DNA of 64,000 nucleotides from Murdochiella vaginalis (GCF_900119705.1 NZ_LT632322.1:1550001-1614000), one strand, 5' to 3'; numbered from the stretch's first letter, positions 50,819 through 61,868 are shown. The notes: generated by a model not told the origin, from the letters alone. Numbers and translations: made by a program.

Positions 50819-52813
50819 TTAGGATAGGCCGTATTCGCGCTTCATGGCGCGAATCGCATCGCGCAGACGGGCTGCGCGTTCAAAGTCGAGTTCTTCCGCT
50901 GCCTTGCGCATCTCCACATCCATTGTGGTGATCATGCGGGAAAGATCCTCGCGCGAGTAGCTTTCTTTTTCTTCTGTCGGCAATTCGCCCTGATATTCTT
51001 TCAGCTCTTCGGCGGCAATTTCGGTCGAAATACGAGCATGAATTTCTTTCTGTATGGTCGTGGGCGTAATGCCGTGTTTCTTATTATAAGCCTGCTGCAG
51101 AGCGCGGCGACGTTCCGTTTCTTCGATCGCGGCCGCCATGGAATCCGTCATTCGGTCACCATACAAAATGACATGACCGTTCACATTGCGCGCCGCACGG
51201 CCGATGGTTTGAATGAGGGACGTCTCCGAACGTAAGAAGCCCTCTTTATCCGCATCCAAAATGGCAATCAGGGATACTTCCGGCAAATCCAGTCCCTCGC
51301 GAAGGAGGTTGATGCCGATGAGCACATCATAGGTTCCCAGACGCAAATCGCGCAGAATTTCCATGCGCTTGAGCGTCTCGACATCCGAATGCAGATAAAT
51401 GGCCTTGACCTTCGCTTCTTCCAGATACTTGGTCAAATCTTCTGCCATCTTTTTGGTCAGCGTAGTGATCAAGGTGCGCTCCCCGCGTTCGGTGGTTTTT
51501 TGGATTTCCGCCATCAGATCATCAATCTGATGCTTTGTCGGGCGCACTTCCACGAGCGGATCCAAAAGCCCCGTCGGCCGAATGACCTGGTCAACCGTCT
51601 GCGTTGCATGTTCGTTTTCATAGGGGCCCGGCGTGGCGGACATGAAAATCGCCTGCGGAACCAGTGCCTCAAACTCATCAAATTTCAACGGACGATTGTC
51701 CAGCGCCGAAGGCAAACGGAAACCGTAATCCACTAAGTTTTGTTTCCGCGCGCGGTCGCCGTTATACATTCCGCGCACCTGCGGAATCGTCTGATGGCTC
51801 TCGTCCACCATGAGAAGAAAATCCTTGGGAAAATAGTCGATCAGCGTATACGGGCGCGATCCCGGCGGTCGCCCGCTCATCGGAGCGGAATAGTTTTCAA
51901 TGCCGGAACAAAAGCCCACTTCCGTCAGCATTTCCAAATCATAGAGTGTACGCTGCTCGAGTCGCTGCGCTTCCACCAGTTTATTTTCGCTTTGCAGAAC
52001 GCTGAGGCGCTGTTGCAGTTCCTCTTCGATGCGCACGATGGCGCGTTTGAGCTTTTCTTTTGTGGTCGCATAGTGACTGGCCGGATAAATCATGTAATAG
52101 CTTCGGCCGCGCAGAATTTCGCCCGTTAAGGAGTTAATCTCCACAATACAGTCAATCTCATCCCCAAAAAACTCGACTCGGATGGCTTCTTCATCGGAAG
52201 AAACCGGAAAAACGTCTACGACATCGCCGCGCACCCGAAAGGTGCCGCGCTGAAAAGCCACATCGTTGCGCACATATTGAATGGAGACGAGCTTGCGCAA
52301 AAAATCGTCGCGGTCCATAGTCATACCCGGACGCACGGAAACCGTCAGTTCCAAATAGTCTTCCGGGTCGCCGAGGCCGTAAATGCACGAGACCGAGGCA
52401 ACGATAATCACATCCCGGCGTTCAAAGAGAGACATCGTGGCGGAGTGACGCAATTTATCAATTTCATCGTTTACCGAGGAATCCTTCGCAATATAGGTGT
52501 CCGTCGCCGCTACATAGGCTTCCGGCTGATAGTAATCATAGTAGCTGACAAAATACTCCACCGCATTGTGAGGAAAAAAGCCGCGCAGCTCCGAACAGAG
52601 CTGCGAAGCCAATGTTTTATTATGGGCAAGCACTAACGTCGGGCGCTGAATGGCCTGAATGATGTTGGCCATGGTAAAGGTCTTGCCCGAGCCGGTCACG
52701 CCGCGAAGCGTTTGATAGCGATCTCCGCGGCGAACGCCTTCGACCAGCGCCTGAATGGCCTGTGGCTGGTCGCCCGTCGGCTGAAACTTGGATTCAAGCT
52801 GAAAACCGCTCAT
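50819..52813 (-). CDS. uvrB: Excinuclease ABC subunit UvrB
   Basis: A 664-residue helicase-like subunit that receives damaged DNA from UvrA and loads UvrC. Motif I is [13 protein letters not shown] near residue 40, the beta-hairpin [11 protein letters not shown] follows, and then [23 protein letters not shown]. Motifs V and VI are [20 protein letters not shown] and QTIGRAARN. The C-terminal UVR motif that binds UvrC is [20 protein letters not shown]-like (at about 628-655). Complete and ordinary. It starts inside the ctpA stop with a 4-bp overlap. Confidence 0.97.
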   Translation of the reverse strand: MSGFQLESKFQPTGDQPQAIQALVEGVRRGDRYQTLRGVTGSGKTFTMANIIQAIQRPTLVLAHNKTLASQLCSELRGFFPHNAVEYFVSYYDYYQPEAYVAATDTYIAKDSSVNDEIDKLRHSATMSLFERRDVIIVASVSCIYGLGDPEDYLELTVSVRPGMTMDRDDFLRKLVSIQYVRNDVAFQRGTFRVRGDVVDVFPVSSDEEAIRVEFFGDEIDCIVEINSLTGEILRGRSYYMIYPASHYATTKEKLKRAIVRIEEELQQRLSVLQSENKLVEAQRLEQRTLYDLEMLTEVGFCSGIENYSAPMSGRPPGSRPYTLIDYFPKDFLLMVDESHQTIPQVRGMYNGDRARKQNLVDYGFRLPSALDNRPLKFDEFEALVPQAIFMSATPGPYENEHATQTVDQVIRPTGLLDPLVEVRPTKHQIDDLMAEIQKTTERGERTLITTLTKKMAEDLTKYLEEAKVKAIYLHSDVETLKRMEILRDLRLGTYDVLIGINLLREGLDLPEVSLIAILDADKEGFLRSETSLIQTIGRAARNVNGHVILYGDRMTDSMAAAIEETERRRALQQAYNKKHGITPTTIQKEIHARISTEIAAEELKEYQGELPTEEKESYSREDLSRMITTMDVEMRKAAEELDFERAARLRDAIRAMKREYGLS

Positions 52814-54015
52814 AAGCCCTTCACTTCTTCAATCGCGCGCTTCAGCTGCGGATCCTCCTCTAAAAAGTCCGGGCCGATGCCTTTCGCATTATCCGGTGCC
52901 TTGACGACGATGTCGGGCGTGATGCCTTTTCCGTGAATTTTTTCTCCGTTCGGTGTGAGGTATTCGGCCATAGTCAATTTGAATCCGCCGTCTTTTCCGT
53001 TGTCACCGAGGGGATAAATCTGTTGCACGATGCCCTTGCCGAAAGTCGTCTCGCCAATGGATTTGGCGCGTTTGTTATCTCGCAAGGCTCCCAGCAGAAT
53101 TTCCGATGCGGAAGCCGATCCGCCGTTCGCCAGCACTGTGATGGGTTCCGTAAAATGCTTTTCGTCGGATTCGCTCTTTTCTTCCTGCCCTTTGTTATTC
53201 ACCGTGGTAACGATGGTGGCCTTGCCGAGCAGAAGATCGGCAATGTCTTCACAGGTGTCCAGCAAACCGCCCGGGTTGTTGCGCAAATCCAGGACAAAGC
53301 GCTTGGCACCCTGCTTCTCAAGCTCTTTCCATGCCTTTTCAAAATCCGTAGCGGTTTCTTCATCAAACGAAGTCAGCTGCAAGTAGCCGATATCATCGGG
53401 AAGCATCTTGCTGATCACGGTATCGACTTTAATCATTTCGCGGATAATGCGTGCATGGGACGTCTGGGTCTTTCCCTGAATCACGCGCTGCACGGTTAAT
53501 TCCACCGGTGTCTGCGGATCGCCGCGCATCTTGTCTGTCGCTTCCTGCAAATCCTGTCCCGTATAGGTCACCCCATCCACTTCGATGATTTTATCCCCTG
53601 CTTTGATGCCCGCTCGCGCAGCCGGGGTATTGGCAATCGGCGAAACCACGGTAATCAGATTATCCTCTCCGGCCGTGATGACCAGACCCACGCCGGCAAA
53701 CTTTCCGCTCGTATCCTCCACCAAACGCTGATATTCTTCCGGCGTGTAGTATTCCGAATACGGGTCTTTAAGCCCCCAAAAGAGGCCTTTATATATGCCA
53801 GTTTCCAGATCTTCCGGCTTGTAGGAAAAGAGATAGTCGCTCTTGATGGTCTTGCGGTACAGATCCAGATTCTTCATGATGCGCTCATCCGCATCCGTTG
53901 CCTCCGAAGCCTTCTGGACCGGTTCGGTTTCCATGTTGTGACCTAAAATAAAGCCGCCGCCTCCCACCGCAACCAAGAGGAGCAACAGCAGTATGGTTTT
54001 TCCCAATTTCTTCAT
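52810..54015 (-). CDS. ctpA: S41-family C-terminal processing peptidase
   Basis: A 401-residue membrane-anchored protease. A signal anchor lies at about residues 5-25 ([19 protein letters not shown]). A PDZ domain follows at about 95-180 ([33 protein letters not shown]). The S41 core has [14 protein letters not shown], the nucleophilic Ser in [15 protein letters not shown] and the catalytic Lys in [11 protein letters not shown]. It cleaves proteins outside the membrane at their C-termini. The ATG at 54015 has AAAGGAG seven bases upstream; the frame extends 20 codons more without a site. It leads the uvrB-uvrA-tadA operon by a 4-bp overlap. Confidence 0.94.
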   Translation of the reverse strand: MKKLGKTILLLLLLVAVGGGGFILGHNMETEPVQKASEATDADERIMKNLDLYRKTIKSDYLFSYKPEDLETGIYKGLFWGLKDPYSEYYTPEEYQRLVEDTSGKFAGVGLVITAGEDNLITVVSPIANTPAARAGIKAGDKIIEVDGVTYTGQDLQEATDKMRGDPQTPVELTVQRVIQGKTQTSHARIIREMIKVDTVISKMLPDDIGYLQLTSFDEETATDFEKAWKELEKQGAKRFVLDLRNNPGGLLDTCEDIADLLLGKATIVTTVNNKGQEEKSESDEKHFTEPITVLANGGSASASEILLGALRDNKRAKSIGETTFGKGIVQQIYPLGDNGKDGGFKLTMAEYLTPNGEKIHGKGITPDIVVKAPDNAKGIGPDFLEEDPQLKRAIEEVKGL

Positions 54016-54175
54016 GGTTTTCTCCTTTTCTGCAAAAACTTTCCCGTTTATTATAGCACGGAACGCCGATACCATGCCGCAAAGGTCTCGTGTCCTTCCC
54101 CATGATTTCGCACGTGTCTTCTGCGCCGTGTTATAGTATAGGCAGTTCGTGCAGAGGAGAAAGAAAAGGGGACAT

Positions 54176-54799
54176 ATGGCTAAACTGTATTTTCGCTACG
54201 GCGCAATGAATTCCGGCAAATCGACCTTGCTGTTGCAGGTCGCCTACAACTATGAAGAACGCGGAATGCAGGTCCTGCTGCTGAAACCGGGCGTGGATAC
54301 CAAGGGCGAGGATGAAATTGTCAGCCGTCTGGGCGTGCGCCGCCGCGTCGATCGCACCATCACAAAAGATACGGATTGTCGCGTGCTGGTGCAAGAAGAA
54401 ATCAAAAAGCGCCCCATCGACTGTATTCTGGTCGATGAAGCGCAATTTCTCTCTCGGCAGCATGTGGAACAGCTTTTTACCACCGTTATCGATGCCGATA
54501 TTCCCTGCATCTGTTATGGCCTGCGCACCGATTTTCGCGGGGAAGGTTTCCCCGGCAGTCAACGTCTGCTGGAGCTTGCCCATTCACTGGAAGAGCTCAA
54601 AACCATCTGTCATTGCGGGCGTAAAGCCATCATGAATATCCGCCGGGTAAACGGCCAAACCGTTTTTGAAGGCGATCAGGTGTGCATCGACAACAGCGCC
54701 ACCATCGAGTACGAGGCCGTCTGCGGACAGTGCTTTTTGGCGGAACGAAGAAAGCTTGGTGAGGTGCCTTTAGCAAGCCTGGATGCAGATCTTTGCTAA
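54176..54799 (+). CDS. tdk: Thymidine kinase (type II)
   Basis: A 207-residue salvage kinase that phosphorylates thymidine with ATP. The P-loop is GAMNSGKSTLLLQ, followed by the Walker-B-like DEAQFLS, the YGLRTDFRGE lid region, and zinc cysteines CHCG and CGQC. The ATG at 54176 follows AAAGGGG; an ATG nine codons earlier lacks one. It is divergent from ctpA, and its stop overlaps that of the convergent B3/B4 protein gene by three bases. Confidence 0.95.
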   Translation: MAKLYFRYGAMNSGKSTLLLQVAYNYEERGMQVLLLKPGVDTKGEDEIVSRLGVRRRVDRTITKDTDCRVLVQEEIKKRPIDCILVDEAQFLSRQHVEQLFTTVIDADIPCICYGLRTDFRGEGFPGSQRLLELAHSLEELKTICHCGRKAIMNIRRVNGQTVFEGDQVCIDNSATIEYEAVCGQCFLAERRKLGEVPLASLDADLC

Positions 54800-55515
54800 A
54801 TTTCTACTTCTCTATTTTTCGTCGTAAGAACCGTCTTTACCGCTACTTCCGCATCCAAATAACGCTTTCCATCTTCGGCCAGCCGATCAAGAATCGCGAG
54901 TAAATCGGCATGTCGTGTCGGATCCACGCTTTCTACGATCAAAAATGCCTTCTTCGTGTTTTCCGTAAGCATGGTGCGCTGACCATCACGCCAATTCCAG
55001 CAACGGCAGACCGCTCCGGCATCATCCAGATAGCACAGTTCGCCGGGCAGCGTGGGGTTGTTCTCTTCATCGCCCAGCGCGAGAAAAGCATCGCCACCAT
55101 TTTCAGAAACCGTCAGGCGCAAATCCCCCACGAAACAGTCGATGTCTTCACCGCCGACCGGAAGTGCATAGGTAAGGGATGCCATATTGTAAATGTCCAC
55201 AAGTGGATTGATGCAGGATATCTCATTTCCTTTGTAAACACGGGTAAGCAGCGCTTCGATGGAAGAGCGATTGCCTTTTTTCTTTTTGAATTTTTGAAAG
55301 GCCTCGCGCCAGACCGCAATCACCTTGCTTTGGCTAATGGGCGTCGTGTCCAACCACTGTAAAGCTTTTTTGTTGGCTTGCTGCAGTTCCTCTTTTAATT
55401 CCGGATGTTCGGTATAGACCGCATCCGTATTGTTCACATTCTCCAATACTACAACGCCAATTTCCGCTTCCGGAAACAGAGTCCAAAACGATTCTTCCGT
55501 AATAAACTTCGTCAT
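54796..55515 (-). CDS. B3/B4 tRNA-binding domain protein (PheT-like editing domain)
   Basis: A 239-residue protein made of the B3/B4 domain found in the phenylalanyl-tRNA synthetase beta chain, here free-standing. Landmarks are SQSKVIAVWREAFQKFKKKK, LLTRVYKGNEISCINPLVDIYNMASL and YALPVGGEDIDCFVGDLRL, and near the end CWNWRDGQRTMLTENTKKAF. Free-standing proteins of this kind are thought to edit mischarged tRNA or free amino-acid adducts, but few are characterised. It is probably co-transcribed behind pyk, pfkA and dnaE only by chance proximity, since 15 bp separate it from the pyk stop in tandem. Confidence 0.85.
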   Translation of the reverse strand: MTKFITEESFWTLFPEAEIGVVVLENVNNTDAVYTEHPELKEELQQANKKALQWLDTTPISQSKVIAVWREAFQKFKKKKGNRSSIEALLTRVYKGNEISCINPLVDIYNMASLTYALPVGGEDIDCFVGDLRLTVSENGGDAFLALGDEENNPTLPGELCYLDDAGAVCRCWNWRDGQRTMLTENTKKAFLIVESVDPTRHADLLAILDRLAEDGKRYLDAEVAVKTVLTTKNREVEI

Positions 55516-55530
55516 TCCTTCTCCTTTTTT

Positions 55531-57291
55531 CTAAGCGAACGCCTGTATCCCCTTGTACACCACGCCGGTTGAAGCATCGACCGTGACTTCTTCTCCCTCT
55601 TGCAACAGTTTATAGGCATCCGTCGCCCCGACAATGGTCGGAATATTGTAATGTCTTCCCAGAATGGCTGCATTGGACGTCAGGCCGCCTTCTTCCACGA
55701 CGACGGCGCCCGCTTTTTCAATATATGCAATCATATCCGTTCCCGTGGTGCGACAAACGAGAACGCTGCCGGGAACAAAGGAGTTTTTGATTTCTTCCAC
55801 CGTGGAGCCGTGAACGACATGGCCGGAAACGATGCCCTTTCCGATGCCGGTGCCGGAGGCGACGATATCGCCAATCGTATGCACCTTGATGAAGTTGGTG
55901 GATGCACCCCGCCCGACGGGAATGCCGGCGGTTAACACGATCTGATCGCCCTGATGACATATTCCAGTGGAAAGCGCCGCCAAGATAGAACGCTCAATGA
56001 GTTCATCCGTTTCTTTGGAAACGGTGGAAAGCACCGGGGAAACGCCCCATACCAGCGACAGCTGGTGATACACCGATTCGTCCGGCGTAACCGCAATGAT
56101 CGGGGTTGCCGGGCGATAGCGGGAGATCTGGCGCGCCGTAAAGCCGCTGGCCGTGGAGGCCACAATGGCAGCAAGCTGGATCTGTTGCGCAATAATACAG
56201 GTCGAGCGGGAAATGGCACTGGATACATCAATGCTCACCCACATATCCCGATCTTCAATGGTACGCAGAAAATCCGGCGATTTCTCCGTGGTTTCCGCAA
56301 TGACGCGCATCTGACGTACTGCTTCCACCGGATATTTTCCCGCTGCCGTTTCTCCGGAAAGCATCACCGCGTCCGAGCCGTCTAAAATCGCATTGGCGAC
56401 ATCGTTGACTTCCGCCCGCGTCGGACGGGGATTGCGCTGCATGGAATCCAGCATTTGCGTGGCGGTGATCACCGGCTTGCCGGCTAAATTGGCTTTGCGG
56501 ATAATCTGTTTTTGTACCAGCGGTACCCGTTCGGTAGGTATTTCCACGCCCAGATCGCCGCGTGCGACCATAATTCCGTCGGCAACATTCAAGATGTCAT
56601 CCAGATTGGTCACGCCCTGCTGCGATTCAATTTTGGCAAAAATAAGCACCTTCTCGCCGCCATGCTCTTCACAAAGCGCTCGAATATCCAAAATATCTTT
56701 CGCGGAGCGAATAAAGGACGCAAAAATGATTTCGATTCCTTCCTGCAAGCCGAACAGAATATCGGCACGATCCGTGTCCGTCAGCGCCGGAAGCTGGATG
56801 TCCGTCGCCGGCACATTCACGCCTTTTCGATTGGAAATCACCCCGTTATTGTTGGCTTTGCAATGAATTTCCGTGCCGTTTTCCACCGAGAGCACTTCCA
56901 GTTCGACTAAGCCATCGTCAATGAGAATGCGCGTGCCTTCGCTCACATCGTTCGGCAAACCCGGATAAGAAACATGGGCAATCTCTTTTGTTCCCTCCAC
57001 ATCACGCGTCGTCAGCGTGAAAAGATCCCCTGTCGACAGTTCCACCGGCGTATCGTTTTGAAACGTACCCAGGCGAATTTCCGGTCCTTTGGTGTCCAAG
57101 GCGATAGCAAGTGGCACCTGCAGTTCCTCACGCACCCGATGCAGCGTTTCCAATTTTCGTCTCTGTTCCTCATGCGTGCCGTGCGAAAAATTCAGACGCG
57201 CGACGTTCATTCCTTCTTTGACCAATGCTTCTAAGCAGCTCGCCTCTTCCGAAGCGGGACCTATGGTACAAACAATTTTTGTTCGCTTCAT
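55531..57291 (-). CDS. pyk: Pyruvate kinase with C-terminal PEP-utiliser domain
   Basis: A 586-residue glycolytic enzyme that makes ATP from PEP and ADP. The core begins RTKIVCTIGPASEE and has LNFSHGTHEE, ALDTKGPEIRLG, IFAKIESQQGV, MVARGDLGVEIP, the TATQMLDSM signature and SGETAAGKYPVEAV. From about residue 475 a PEP-utiliser-type swivel domain is added, as in Bacillus and Geobacillus. Its TSHAA motif reads TSNAA here, so the His that carries phosphate in related dikinases is Asn. The gene lies 11 bp after pfkA and forms a glycolysis operon with pfkA and dnaE. Confidence 0.96.
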   Translation of the reverse strand: MKRTKIVCTIGPASEEASCLEALVKEGMNVARLNFSHGTHEEQRRKLETLHRVREELQVPLAIALDTKGPEIRLGTFQNDTPVELSTGDLFTLTTRDVEGTKEIAHVSYPGLPNDVSEGTRILIDDGLVELEVLSVENGTEIHCKANNNGVISNRKGVNVPATDIQLPALTDTDRADILFGLQEGIEIIFASFIRSAKDILDIRALCEEHGGEKVLIFAKIESQQGVTNLDDILNVADGIMVARGDLGVEIPTERVPLVQKQIIRKANLAGKPVITATQMLDSMQRNPRPTRAEVNDVANAILDGSDAVMLSGETAAGKYPVEAVRQMRVIAETTEKSPDFLRTIEDRDMWVSIDVSSAISRSTCIIAQQIQLAAIVASTASGFTARQISRYRPATPIIAVTPDESVYHQLSLVWGVSPVLSTVSKETDELIERSILAALSTGICHQGDQIVLTAGIPVGRGASTNFIKVHTIGDIVASGTGIGKGIVSGHVVHGSTVEEIKNSFVPGSVLVCRTTGTDMIAYIEKAGAVVVEEGGLTSNAAILGRHYNIPTIVGATDAYKLLQEGEEVTVDASTGVVYKGIQAFA

Positions 57292-57302
57292 CGGTACTCC
57301 TT

Positions 57303-58262
57303 TCAGCTGGACAGCACTTGCGCCATTTCATACAATTCCTGATTAAAGGTGTGTGGCACCGCAATGGCTTCCAAAATCGGCATGGCGAAGATTTCTTCTC
57401 CGCGTACGCCGATGGCGATGGAACTGGATCCGGCTAACAGCTCTTTCACGGCCCGATAGCCCATGACACATCCTAATTTCGCATCGGTGAAGCTGGGGCT
57501 TCCGCCGCGCTGCACGTGGCCTAAAATAGTGAGTTTGGTTTCCACACCGGTTTTTGCTTCAATTTCTTTGCGCATGTTATAAGGCTCACCCGTACCTTCG
57601 GCAAAGACGATGATGTGATGGCGTTTGCCGCGCTTTCGTCCGCGCAGAATGCGATCCGTAATTTCCTGCATAGAGAAGGAATGCTCCGGCACGATGATGG
57701 TTTCGGCGCCACCGGCAAGCCCCGCATAGAGAGCGATATCGCCGCAGTGACGTCCCATCACTTCAATGATGTTGGCGCGACCGTGCGAGTTGGAGGTGTC
57801 GCGCAATTTGCCGATGGATTCGATCACCGTCTCGACAGCCGTATGAAAGCCGATGGTATAGTCTGTGTAGCCCAGATCATTGTCAATGGTTCCCGGAATG
57901 CCCACCGTGCGAATGCCGCGGTGATGCATCTGTGCGGCCCCCTGAAACGAGCCGTCGCCCCCAATGACCACCAACCCGTCGATGCCGAACTGCTGCAGAA
58001 TGCGTACGGCCTTATCCTGTCCCTCCGCTGTTTGAAACTCTTCCGAACGCGCGGAGCCTAAAATGGTTCCACCTTTTTGAATAATATCGGCGACGCTGGA
58101 GACATTCATTTCATAAATGTCGCCGCTCATCAAACCGTCGTAGCCGTAGCGAATGCCCTTGACGCGCAGTCCGGCATCAAAGGCGGTACGTGCCACGGCA
58201 CGAATCGCCGCGTTCATGCCGGGCGCATCGCCACCTGACGTGAGTATGCCAATCGTCTTCAT
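57303..58262 (-). CDS. pfkA: ATP-dependent 6-phosphofructokinase
   Basis: A 319-residue enzyme that phosphorylates fructose 6-phosphate to the 1,6-bisphosphate. GILTSGGDAPGMNAAIRAVAR opens the fold. GGDGSFQGA holds the ATP-type Gly (the PPi enzymes have Asp), the catalytic Asp lies in PGTIDNDLGYTD, and MGRHCGDIAL, PEHSF and ILGHVQRGGSPS complete the allosteric and substrate sites. Length is normal. It overlaps the dnaE stop by 4 bp and is followed by pyk, a standard Firmicute order. Confidence 0.97.
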   Translation of the reverse strand: MKTIGILTSGGDAPGMNAAIRAVARTAFDAGLRVKGIRYGYDGLMSGDIYEMNVSSVADIIQKGGTILGSARSEEFQTAEGQDKAVRILQQFGIDGLVVIGGDGSFQGAAQMHHRGIRTVGIPGTIDNDLGYTDYTIGFHTAVETVIESIGKLRDTSNSHGRANIIEVMGRHCGDIALYAGLAGGAETIIVPEHSFSMQEITDRILRGRKRGKRHHIIVFAEGTGEPYNMRKEIEAKTGVETKLTILGHVQRGGSPSFTDAKLGCVMGYRAVKELLAGSSSIAIGVRGEEIFAMPILEAIAVPHTFNQELYEMAQVLSS

Positions 58263-61200
58263 TCTGTATCCTCCTGTGTCTCGTTGAACACGACATTGCG
58301 CTCCCCGAAGAGCTGTGTGAGCTCCTCCAATAAAGCGGAAGTGCCGTCTCCATAATACCCCTTCGGGATGGAATAGGCTCTTTCCTCATCCGCAAAATAC
58401 ACAATTACCGGAACCGACCCGGAATGTCGTTCCAAAATGGACGTCATGGCTGCATAGTCTTCGCGATTCTGCTGTGGCAGGCGCACATACAGTTTGCCGG
58501 TCCTTTTGGGTCTCGCCTTCGCAGTATCGGTTGCCGCAGTAGTCTTCTCCTCCGTCACACGGTAGGAAGAAGCCTCTCTTCCTTTCGGCGCCGTCGGCAA
58601 CTCTTCTTTCGTCCAAAGGCGATCCACCAACAGATTCACTTCGTCCTCCCGCACCTGCAAAGAACCGCTTAACAGCAACGGCTCTTCCATGCGGATGCGG
58701 TCGCGATAGGACGCGTAGACGCGCGGAAACACCACGCAGCGCAGACTCCCGGTGCGATCCTCCACCTCGAGAAAGCACATGGCTTCCTGCTTTTTGGTCA
58801 ACAGATCGCGCTTCCCCCGAACGATGCCCGCAAAACGCACCTTTCGCCCATCCAAGTGCTCACGGTTCTCCTCTTCCAACAGTTCCTCCGTCGAAAAGGA
58901 CTGAAAGGGTGCAAACGCCGCTTCATACGGCGCAAAGGGATGCCCGGAAAGATACACGCCCAAGACCTCTTTTTCATAGGCAAGCCGCTCGGGAAGGCCA
59001 TATTCCGGAACCGGTTTTGTGTGCCATTCGCCCGAACCTTCTAAAGCGGAGAGCGTGCCAAAGAGCGATTGCTGCCCACTGAGATTCTGGCGATGTGCCG
59101 TTTGGATGCCCGAAAGGGACATCTCCAAATTCGCCATCATCTGAGCGCGATGCGCGCCCAGGCCGTCACATGCGCCCGCATAAATGAAGCTTTCCAGTGA
59201 TTTGCGATTCAGTGCGTTGCTGTCGACATCACAGATGCGGCGCATATATTCTTCCAGGGACGTAAACGGCCCATCTTTTCGTGCCTTCACCGTCGCCTCC
59301 ACGATGGCGCTGCCGACATGCTTGATGCCCAACAGGCCGAAGCGCATGGAATTCCCCTCTACCGAAAATTTGTTGAAGGAAGCGTTCACATCCGGCGGAA
59401 GCAGTTTGACCCCGATGCGTTCCGCTTCACGAATATAGAGCGACATTTTCGAAAAATCGCCCATTACGCTGGATAGCAGCGCGGCAAAATATTCGCAGGG
59501 ATAATACCGTTTCAAATAGCCCGTCTGCACCGCCAAAAACGAGTAGGCCACGGAGTGCGATTTGTTGAACGCATATTTGGCAAATGCGATCATCTGGTCA
59601 AAGATTTCATTGGCGACCGCAGCAGGAATACCGCGGTGCACACAGCCCTCAATGACGGCCGTTCCATCCGCCTCCGTCTTGCCGTGTACAAAATATTCGC
59701 GATTTTCTTCCATGACGGCCATCTTTTTCTTGGACATGGCGCGGCGCAAATTGTCCGCTCCGCCAAGCGTATAACCGGCCAATTGCTGCACAATCTGCAT
59801 GACCTGTTCCTGATACACGATGACGCCGTAGGTTTTTTCCAATATGGGCGCCAGAGCCGGATCCAGATAGCGTACCAGCGCGGGATTATGCCGCGCCTCG
59901 ACATAGGTCGGAATCTGTTCCATGGGACCCGGACGGAATAAGGCGTTGGCAGCAACCAGATCATCAAAACGCGTCGGCTTGAGCTGCGAAAGAAAACGGC
60001 GCATTCCCGGCGACTCGAATTGAAAGAGACCGATGGTTTCCGCATCCTGAAACTGTTTGAGTACTTCGGGATCATTGACATCCATGTGATCCAGATCGGG
60101 ACGCGTTCCCGTTCGTTTTTCAATCATATCCAGGGCATCATCAATGACCGTGAGGTTGCGCAGGCCGAGAAAGTCCATCTTGAGAAGACCCAGCTCTTCC
60201 AACTCGATCATGTTGTACTGCGTCGTCACCTGACCGCTGTTGGTCGAGAGGGGAACCAGATTCTCCACCGCCTCACCGGCAATGAGAACGCCGGCGGCGT
60301 GCGTGGATGTATGGCGCGGCATGCCTTCAATCGCACGAGCCAAATCCACCAACCGCTTATTTTGTTCATTTTCCTGATAGATCTGTCGGAAATCGGGGCT
60401 TTCTTCCAACGCGCGATCCAGTGTCATCTTTAACGCATTGGGAACCGCTTTGGCGATGCGGTCGACAGCGGCAAGCGGCATGTCCAGAACGCGGCCGACA
60501 TCCCGAATGGCCATTTTGGCCGCCAGCGTACCGAATGTGACAATCTGCGCCACTTTTTCAGCGCCGTACCGTTTTTTCACATAGTCAATCACTTCTTCCC
60601 GGCGCACATCGTCGAAGTCGATATCAATATCCGGCATGGATACACGCTCGGGGTTAAGAAAGCGTTCAAAAAGAAGATCAAAACGCAATGGATCAATTCC
60701 GGTAATGTCCAAGGCATACGCCACGATGGATCCGGCGGCGGATCCGCGGCCCGGGCCGACGGATATGCCGTGGGTTTTAGCAAAATGCACAAAGTCGGAC
60801 ACAATGAGAAAATAATCCACAAAGCCCATGGAGGCGATGACGTCCAACTCATGCTCGGCACGCGCCATCGCCTCTTCGGAATCCGGATATTTCTGTTTCA
60901 CATTTTCACGCACCAGGCGGCGCAGATAGGTTTCATGGTCTTCCCCGCCGGGCACTTCAAAGTTTGGCAAATGCGGCTCATGAAAAGCAATTTCAACATT
61001 GCAGCGTGCGGCAATGCGCGCCGTATTCTCGATCGCACCGTCATAGTCGCCAAGAATGGTTTCCATCTCTTCCGGACTTTTTACGTAAAACGAATCATTC
61101 GGAAAGCGCATCCGCTTTTCCTGATCAAGGGTCGCCCCGGTCTGGATGCAGAGCAGAACGTCGTGCGCTTCGGCATCCTCCTGGCGCAAATAATGACAGT

Positions 61201-61801
61201 CGTTGGTGGCGACCAAACCGATGCCGGTTTCCTCATGAATGCGGGCAAAAATGCGGGCAACCGCGGCCTCTTCCCGCAATTCATGATGTTGAATTTCCAG
61301 AAAAAAGTGATCCTTGCCAAACAGTCGTTCATAGCGCAGCGCCGTTTCTTTCGCCACGTCATACGTGCTGTCTAACGCGCGCTGGGCGCACTCGCCGGCA
61401 AGACATGCCGATAACGCGATCAGACCCTCATGATATTTTTCCAAGATGGAAAAATCCACGCGCGGCTTATAGTAAAAGCCTTCCACCCATCCGGTGGAAA
61501 CAATTTTCATCAGATTATGATAGCCGATCTCATTTTCGGCCAATAGCACTAAATGATAGCGCGTACGGTCCTTGCGATCGAAGCGATCCTCCGTTACGTA
61601 GATTTCGCACCCGATAATGGGCTTGATGCCGGCATCTTTCGCAGCCTTATAGAATTGAATCGCGCCGAACATATTGCCGTGGTCCGTGATGGCGACGGTA
61701 TCCATTCCCTGTTCGCGCACGGTATCCATCAAGCGGTCAATACGGCAAAAGCCGTCCAACAGGCTGTACTGTGTATGTAAATGGAGGTGTGTAAAGGTCA
61801 C
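58259..61801 (-). CDS. dnaE: DNA polymerase III alpha subunit (DnaE)
   Basis: A 1180-residue replicative polymerase. The N-terminal PHP domain has FTHLHLHTQYSLLDG, and its metal ligands recur in ITDHGNMFGAIQFYKAA. The catalytic core has GPGRGSAAGSIVAYAL and PDIDIDFDDVRREEVIDYV with the active-site Asp residues. The AFNKSHSVAYSFLAVQTGYLK thumb-finger block and a C-terminal OB-fold (KVRFAGIVRGKRDL, LEVEDRTGSLRCVVFP) follow. It lacks the exonuclease insertion of PolC, as expected. The start MTFTHLHLHT is normal and pfkA follows with a 4-bp overlap. Confidence 0.96.
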   Translation of the reverse strand: MTFTHLHLHTQYSLLDGFCRIDRLMDTVREQGMDTVAITDHGNMFGAIQFYKAAKDAGIKPIIGCEIYVTEDRFDRKDRTRYHLVLLAENEIGYHNLMKIVSTGWVEGFYYKPRVDFSILEKYHEGLIALSACLAGECAQRALDSTYDVAKETALRYERLFGKDHFFLEIQHHELREEAAVARIFARIHEETGIGLVATNDCHYLRQEDAEAHDVLLCIQTGATLDQEKRMRFPNDSFYVKSPEEMETILGDYDGAIENTARIAARCNVEIAFHEPHLPNFEVPGGEDHETYLRRLVRENVKQKYPDSEEAMARAEHELDVIASMGFVDYFLIVSDFVHFAKTHGISVGPGRGSAAGSIVAYALDITGIDPLRFDLLFERFLNPERVSMPDIDIDFDDVRREEVIDYVKKRYGAEKVAQIVTFGTLAAKMAIRDVGRVLDMPLAAVDRIAKAVPNALKMTLDRALEESPDFRQIYQENEQNKRLVDLARAIEGMPRHTSTHAAGVLIAGEAVENLVPLSTNSGQVTTQYNMIELEELGLLKMDFLGLRNLTVIDDALDMIEKRTGTRPDLDHMDVNDPEVLKQFQDAETIGLFQFESPGMRRFLSQLKPTRFDDLVAANALFRPGPMEQIPTYVEARHNPALVRYLDPALAPILEKTYGVIVYQEQVMQIVQQLAGYTLGGADNLRRAMSKKKMAVMEENREYFVHGKTEADGTAVIEGCVHRGIPAAVANEIFDQMIAFAKYAFNKSHSVAYSFLAVQTGYLKRYYPCEYFAALLSSVMGDFSKMSLYIREAERIGVKLLPPDVNASFNKFSVEGNSMRFGLLGIKHVGSAIVEATVKARKDGPFTSLEEYMRRICDVDSNALNRKSLESFIYAGACDGLGAHRAQMMANLEMSLSGIQTAHRQNLSGQQSLFGTLSALEGSGEWHTKPVPEYGLPERLAYEKEVLGVYLSGHPFAPYEAAFAPFQSFSTEELLEEENREHLDGRKVRFAGIVRGKRDLLTKKQEAMCFLEVEDRTGSLRCVVFPRVYASYRDRIRMEEPLLLSGSLQVREDEVNLLVDRLWTKEELPTAPKGREASSYRVTEEKTTAATDTAKARPKRTGKLYVRLPQQNREDYAAMTSILERHSGSVPVIVYFADEERAYSIPKGYYGDGTSALLEELTQLFGERNVVFNETQEDTE

Positions 61802-61868
61802 CCGTGCCTCCTGTCCGTGTTTGCGTCTTCATCGACGAAAAATATGCTTCGCCCTTTTCCCCGCTTTC

